Source: an uncultured bacterium
GTDB lineage: Bacteria > Cyanobacteriota > Vampirovibrionia > Gastranaerophilales > Gastranaerophilaceae
Assembly: GCA_945910925.1 (NCBI GenBank)
Contig: CAMDZX010000063.1
Span: 1-10,026, forward strand
DNA length: 10,026 bases
Direction of reading: 5' to 3'
Positions 6,546-10,026 of the stretch are shown here, one piece after another (position 1 is the first letter of the stretch; the number at the start of each line of letters is the position of its first letter). The translations under genes were made by a program, and so were the position numbers. The notes beneath the pieces are model-generated. The model ran no database searches. It was given only the letters and a program-made list of their open reading frames with translations, and had not been told where the DNA came from.

Positions 6546-7166
6546 TTGCAAAAAAAAATCTTGAGACTTTTTACAAGTAGTATGAATACAGTACACAATT
6601 ACTCGCGAAATAATTATTATACTTCTTGCAAAACATCTGCTGTAAATTTTTCGGGTGTAAAAAAAGGTGCGTTACAAAAAATTGTATCTTCAACTTTAAA
6701 AAATGTTGATAATATTCCTGAACAAATAAATAAATCACGTGCTGATTATTTTAAAAAATATAGCTTTACAGACAAACTTTTGATTAGATTGGGATTAAAA
6801 CGTGATTGTTCTGCTCAGATGGCAGTTTTTGATTTTTTGGGGGTAAAACCATATTTAAGTCGTGATGGTTATATTGCAATAACATCTTATGGAGAGTTAG
6901 AACAAATAAAGATTGCAAAAATGGGTTTGGATGAAGCAAAGGTTTTTGAACCTGTTTTTCGTATACGTGACAATGCAGATTTTAACAATTCATCCTTGAA
7001 GGAGTTAAAAAATCTGTCGCATGTTGGTAATAATTTGTATTTAAAATATTCTAAAATTGATAAGTTAGGAAAGTTAAATTTTGTAGGCAGGCATGTTTAT
7101 TTGAATGATAAACTGGCAGAGAAAGATTTTAAATATATTTTTGTTAATGGTTGTGTTCTGGAGTGA
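6546..7166 (+). CDS. Unknown protein with C-terminal leucine-rich-repeat-like units
   Basis: This protein has up to 206 residues; no named family is recognised. The N-terminal 30-40 residues are polar and contain AVNFSGVKKG (32-41), which shares NFSG-like wording with the basic protein at 1294-1797. A helical middle (about 55-100, SRADYFKKYSF, KLLIRLGL) leads into about 20-residue units at 143-190: DFNNSSLKELKNLSHVGN, then LYLKYSKIDKLGKLNFVGR, then VYLND. This is a leucine-rich-repeat-like beta pattern ending in V-G-N/R. The start is uncertain: TTG at 6546 lies five bases after the dus stop, while ATG at 6582 would remove 12 residues; neither has a good Shine-Dalgarno site. It is last in the TPR-dus cluster and probably co-transcribed. 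It has no signal peptide. The 22-bp gap to the convergent zincin-like gene has no terminator hairpin. Confidence 0.7.
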   Translation: MQKKILRLFTSSMNTVHNYSRNNYYTSCKTSAVNFSGVKKGALQKIVSSTLKNVDNIPEQINKSRADYFKKYSFTDKLLIRLGLKRDCSAQMAVFDFLGVKPYLSRDGYIAITSYGELEQIKIAKMGLDEAKVFEPVFRIRDNADFNNSSLKELKNLSHVGNNLYLKYSKIDKLGKLNFVGRHVYLNDKLAEKDFKYIFVNGCVLE

Positions 7167-7188
7167 TATGTTTATAGATTATTAAATG

Positions 7189-8394
7189 TTAATGATAAAT
7201 GCATGTATGTTCGGAGATTTTGACAGTAGTAGCTTTTTTTAACAACTCAGTTACATTACTTGTCAAAATTTTAAGATGTCCCAGCATATAATCAAACATT
7301 TTGGGATCTACATCAGGGAAAAGATTGCTTAATCTCTTTGAGGATTCACTATATACCCTTACAGCATTGGCACCCGCGTTTCTTGCATCTTTTTCCAATT
7401 CATTATTACAATATTTTTTATAATTAATCGACGGCGGACAATAGAAAATGCCAGCTTTTCTAAAACGTCTGGCTTGTTTGTTTTCTTCTGCTGTTAAATT
7501 AGAAGAATTACGGTTTAATGTAAAATTTATAATACCTTGTTTCTCTTTGAGTTTGTCTTGATATTGATGACGTAATTCGTGATTGATTGTGTCTATTAAT
7601 TCTTCCCTTGAAGTATGTTTTTCCGTATCAACTACTATATCATTTTTCCAAGGTAAACTTCTGGAATAACCTAAGGGTGAACCTTTTATTTTTTTATCAA
7701 TAATATTAATTTTTCTATCTTCTACTCCTTGTACTTTTTTTGCGTAGGTTGATGCAGCATTTAAAAAGTCTTTATCGTTGTAGTTTCTAATGTATAAATA
7801 TGGGTCATTTTTGAGTTCTTCTATGTTTTCTACATTTCCTCTTATAGTTTTTTTGACCATATGTCCTTGTGAATTTCTTCGAGCTTCTGTCTCTATAAAT
7901 CTTCTGTCTTTTGACTTTTTAGTAAAGCTTTCAAAAATCTGATGTTCTGTTCTAGTTCCATTAGAACTTTTTTTAATTGTTAATTTTGTGTGTCCTAAAA
8001 GATTATTTGCTTCTTTATTTAGACTAAATTGTTCTCTGATTTCAGATACATTTTTATCCTTAATATATGTATTTCTTGAAATCCTGCGGTAATTGTTTGC
8101 ATTATACTCATATAAGCTTATTGTTTTATCAATTAATTTATCGGATTTATATCTTGAAATAATTCTTTTTATAAGTTTCCCTGCTTTATCTCTTATTGAT
8201 AAAATATTTTGGTGCCCTTTGCCAAAATCGGTTTCAACTTTTACAATATCGATGCTAACTGCATCGTTGGGAATATTTTTTAAGGCAGTTTTTAACTGCT
8301 TATCAATTTTTATACCAGTGTTTTTTGAAGCCAACCGACAGCCCTTTGAGGTGAATACTTCTATAGGTTCAGTAACACTCTGAATATTAACCAT
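7189..8394 (-). CDS. Putative zinc metallopeptidase (HExxH zincin) with beta-repeat N-terminal part
   Basis: This 401-residue lysine-rich protein matches no family I can name. Residues 268-280 (IDTINHELRHQYQ) hold a classic HExxH zincin motif: H272 and H276 as zinc ligands and E273 as general base. A plausible third ligand is E332 or E334 in NNELEKDARNAG, about 55 residues on; E-x-D-A is a common arrangement in gluzincin-like proteins. Residues 50-190 form repeated charged hairpin-like units (RDKAGKLIKRI, YEYNANNYRRISRNTY, ARRNSQGHMVKKTIRG), loosely reminiscent of YD/RHS-type strands. There is no signal peptide or membrane segment, so it would be cytoplasmic or exported by a non-Sec route. 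AGGAG (8400-8404) five bases before the ATG supports the start. It is transcribed alone, convergent with the LRR-like gene. Peptidase activity is inferred from the motif; substrate unknown. Confidence 0.72.
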   Translation of the reverse strand: MVNIQSVTEPIEVFTSKGCRLASKNTGIKIDKQLKTALKNIPNDAVSIDIVKVETDFGKGHQNILSIRDKAGKLIKRIISRYKSDKLIDKTISLYEYNANNYRRISRNTYIKDKNVSEIREQFSLNKEANNLLGHTKLTIKKSSNGTRTEHQIFESFTKKSKDRRFIETEARRNSQGHMVKKTIRGNVENIEELKNDPYLYIRNYNDKDFLNAASTYAKKVQGVEDRKINIIDKKIKGSPLGYSRSLPWKNDIVVDTEKHTSREELIDTINHELRHQYQDKLKEKQGIINFTLNRNSSNLTAEENKQARRFRKAGIFYCPPSINYKKYCNNELEKDARNAGANAVRVYSESSKRLSNLFPDVDPKMFDYMLGHLKILTSNVTELLKKATTVKISEHTCIYH

Positions 8395-8399
8395 TCCTA

Positions 8400-8419
8400 C
8401 TCCTACACATACTTTTATA
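8400..8419 (-). promoter_or_regulatory. Candidate -10 and Shine-Dalgarno of the zincin-like gene
   Basis: On the minus strand TATAAA (8414-8419, one mismatch to consensus) is followed by AGGAG (8400-8404), then the ATG at 8394. The leader would be only about 13 nt but would still contain the Shine-Dalgarno site. No convincing -35 is seen. The rest of the 173-bp divergent gap to the radical SAM gene is AT-rich; I could not settle on a promoter for that gene. Confidence 0.4.
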
Positions 8420-8567
8420 CTAGTTAAAAGAGGTTTTTTATTTAATAATTGCTAATTTAACTTGAATATTAAGCATATTTTTACATTATTTAATAATAAG
8501 TTTAATGCAAAATATATACTTGATTTACGGTATTGATATGTGACAATAATATTGAGGTATTGATTAC

Positions 8568-9191
8568 ATGTCTGATAACAACTTAGTATATGTTTTAGAT
8601 GATAAAATTTATATTAATCTGACTAACATGTGTACTAATGACTGTATTTTTTGTTTAAGACGAGATAAGGATGATGTTTGCGGGCAGGATATGTGGCTCA
8701 AAACTGAAACAAATACCGCTGCAGATGTAATTGAACAACTTAAAAAATATACGGATAAGATTTCTAAGGGCGTTACTTTTTGCGGTTACGGTGAACCTAC
8801 AATGAAGTTTGAAGTATTAAAAGAAGTTGCTCAATATATAAAAAATAACTATCCTGAAACACTTATAAAAGTAAATACAAACGGGCATGGAAATGTTATA
8901 AACAAAAAAAATATTGTTCCTGAACTTAAAGGACTTGTTGATGAGTTTTCAATAAGTTTAAATGCTCAGGATGAAGGCTTATACAATGAATTGTGTCAGC
9001 CTAAAATTGATAATGCTTATCAGGCAATGAAAGAGTTTGCAATAAATGCACACAATGAAGGTATAAAAACTACATTGTCTGTGGTCTCAGGTTACAAAAA
9101 TTATGATGTTGATTTGAAAAAATGCAAAGAAATTGCTAAATCTCTAAATGCAAACTTTAGAAACAGAGAGTGGATACCAAACGGATATTAA
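8568..9191 (+). CDS. Radical SAM protein, TatD-associated type
   Basis: This compact 207-residue radical SAM protein binds a 4Fe-4S cluster through C22, C26 and C29 (NMCTNDCIFC, CxxxCxxC) and would cleave S-adenosylmethionine. FCGYGEPTMK (71-80) is the SAM-contacting GGE-like element, VNTNGHG follows, and FSISLNAQ, the LCQP segment and a late FRNREW complete a pattern I recall from the family named for frequent linkage to TatD nucleases (TIGR04038). Family function is undetermined. The length suits a minimal domain with no auxiliary cluster or substrate domain. No tatD gene is in this window. GAGG (8554-8557) ten bases before the ATG supports the start. The next gene begins 50 bp downstream on the same strand, so the two may be co-transcribed. 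Confidence 0.85.
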   Translation: MSDNNLVYVLDDKIYINLTNMCTNDCIFCLRRDKDDVCGQDMWLKTETNTAADVIEQLKKYTDKISKGVTFCGYGEPTMKFEVLKEVAQYIKNNYPETLIKVNTNGHGNVINKKNIVPELKGLVDEFSISLNAQDEGLYNELCQPKIDNAYQAMKEFAINAHNEGIKTTLSVVSGYKNYDVDLKKCKEIAKSLNANFRNREWIPNGY

Positions 9192-9241
9192 AATAAAACA
9201 ATAAAAATTTGATAATAATTTACAAAAAGAAAGGTGAAAAC

Positions 9242-10026
9242 ATGCAAAACTTAGACAAAATTATGAAACCAAAATCCATTGCGGTTGTTGGTGCATCAAC
9301 AAAAGAACACACAATCGGTTCTGATATTATGAAAAGATTACAGGAATACAATTTTAACGGAAAAATTTATCCTGTTAATCCAAAAGGCAGAGTTATTGAA
9401 GGGCTTCAAGCATACACTTCCGTTCTTGAAATCCCGGGCGAAGTTGATTTAGCAATTATTGTTGTAAACGCTAAATTCGTACTTGATACAATTGACCAAT
9501 GCCATCAAAAAGGTATTAAAGGTTTATGTATAATTACCGCAGGTTTCAAAGAAACAGGTAAAGAAGGTGCAGAAGCCGAAAAACAATTACTTGAAAAAGT
9601 TAGAGAATACGGTATGAGATGTGTTGGTCCAAACTGTTTAGGTGTTGTAAATACTCACCCTGAAATCAGAATGGACGGATGTTTTGCAGAATCTCTTCCT
9701 GAACGTGGAAACATTGGTTTTGTTTCTCAATCAGGTGCTTTAGGCGGCGGTATTTTGAATATTTTAAAAGACCTCAACCTTGGTTTTGCACAATTTATTT
9801 CTATCGGAAACCAAGCAGATGTTAATGCAGAAACTGCTCTTGAATATTGGGAAAACGAAGAAGACGTGGAACAAATTCTTCTTTATATGGAATCAATCCA
9901 AAACCCTGCTAATTTCAGAAAACTTGCTTCAAGAATTTCTAAGAAAAAACCTATTTTGGCTCTTAAAGCAGGTCGTTCTGCAGCAGGTGCAAGTGCAGCA
10001 TCTTCTCACACAGGTTCTTTAGCAGG
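9242..10026 (+). CDS. ADP-forming acetyl/acyl-CoA synthetase, N-terminal part (cut by window edge)
   Basis: The open frame runs from ATG 9242 to the edge, giving 261 codons without a stop; AAGGTG (9231-9236) is five bases upstream. It begins with a CoA-binding Rossmann domain (SIAVVGAST, 12-20; IYPVNPKGR, 42-50), then CIITAGFKETG (96-106), VGPNCLGVVN (128-137), a second domain opening with GFVSQSGALGGG (159-170) and GNQADVN (189-195), and reaches SHTGSLA, where H256 is the histidine phosphorylated in the reaction. The family interconverts acyl-CoA, ADP and phosphate with the acid, CoA and ATP, giving ATP during fermentation to acetate or related acids. Whether the ATP-grasp half follows in the same protein or as a separate subunit lies outside the window. 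It could also be a protein-acetyltransferase fusion of the Pat type. Many AT-rich but regular codons suggest good expression. Confidence 0.92.
   Translation, partial: MQNLDKIMKPKSIAVVGASTKEHTIGSDIMKRLQEYNFNGKIYPVNPKGRVIEGLQAYTSVLEIPGEVDLAIIVVNAKFVLDTIDQCHQKGIKGLCIITAGFKETGKEGAEAEKQLLEKVREYGMRCVGPNCLGVVNTHPEIRMDGCFAESLPERGNIGFVSQSGALGGGILNILKDLNLGFAQFISIGNQADVNAETALEYWENEEDVEQILLYMESIQNPANFRKLASRISKKKPILALKAGRSAAGASAASSHTGSLA

Noticed and set aside
7167..7188. Terminator between the convergent LRR-like and zincin-like genes
   Set aside because: The 22-bp gap has no inverted repeat able to form a terminator stem.
9780..10022. Plus-strand open frame of about 80 codons
   Set aside because: It lies in another frame inside the acyl-CoA synthetase gene, whose own frame is open from 9242 with all family motifs; the frame's composition is unlike a real protein.
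1..10026. Defence island, prophage or mobile element
   Set aside because: No integrase, transposase, nuclease, restriction or phage structural gene and no long direct or inverted repeats are present; the zincin alone is not enough.

Overview
The window is AT-rich bacterial chromosome. It carries nine complete protein genes and one gene cut by the right edge. There is no tRNA, rRNA, CRISPR array, transposase or phage structural gene. Low GC, good Shine-Dalgarno sites on most genes, a fermentative ADP-forming acyl-CoA synthetase, a TatD-associated type radical SAM protein, and small proteins with an 'F-S-G' motif near the N-terminus would fit a gut cyanobacterial-sister lineage (Gastranaerophilales / 'Melainabacteria'). 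That placement is an inference from memory of similar proteins and was not checked by search.

Layout. 1-149 holds a hairpin, probably the end of an upstream unit, then an extended -10 promoter. 150-875 (+) is an exported SIMPL-domain (DUF541) protein, closed by a strong two-way terminator (882-914). 1797-938 (-) is a two-gene unit read leftwards: a basic helical protein of unknown function (1294-1797), then a small HEAT-like protein (938-1294), joined by a 1-nt stop/start overlap. 2050-3351 (-) is rimO, the methylthiotransferase of ribosomal protein S12. It is divergent from a (+) cluster: a 712-residue exported TPR protein (3447-5585), a tRNA-dihydrouridine synthase (5575-6540, overlapping the TPR gene by 11 nt) and a 206-residue LRR-like protein (6546-7166). 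A lone 401-residue protein with an HExxH zincin motif (7189-8394, -) converges on this cluster. 8568-9191 (+) is a compact radical SAM protein of the TatD-associated type. 9242 to the edge (+) is the first 261 codons of an ADP-forming acetyl/acyl-CoA synthetase, ending just past its phospho-accepting histidine.

How the genes relate. rimO and dus both modify the translation machinery, one acting on S12 and one on tRNA, from opposite sides of a 95-bp divergent control region. That region has no visible Shine-Dalgarno site on either side, has -10 boxes almost touching the start codons, and holds a near-perfect 18-bp palindrome. The most novel content is the zincin-like protein, the LRR-like protein and the HEAT/basic pair, none of which I can assign to a described pathway. 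I see no clear multi-gene defence, secretion or biosynthetic system here.
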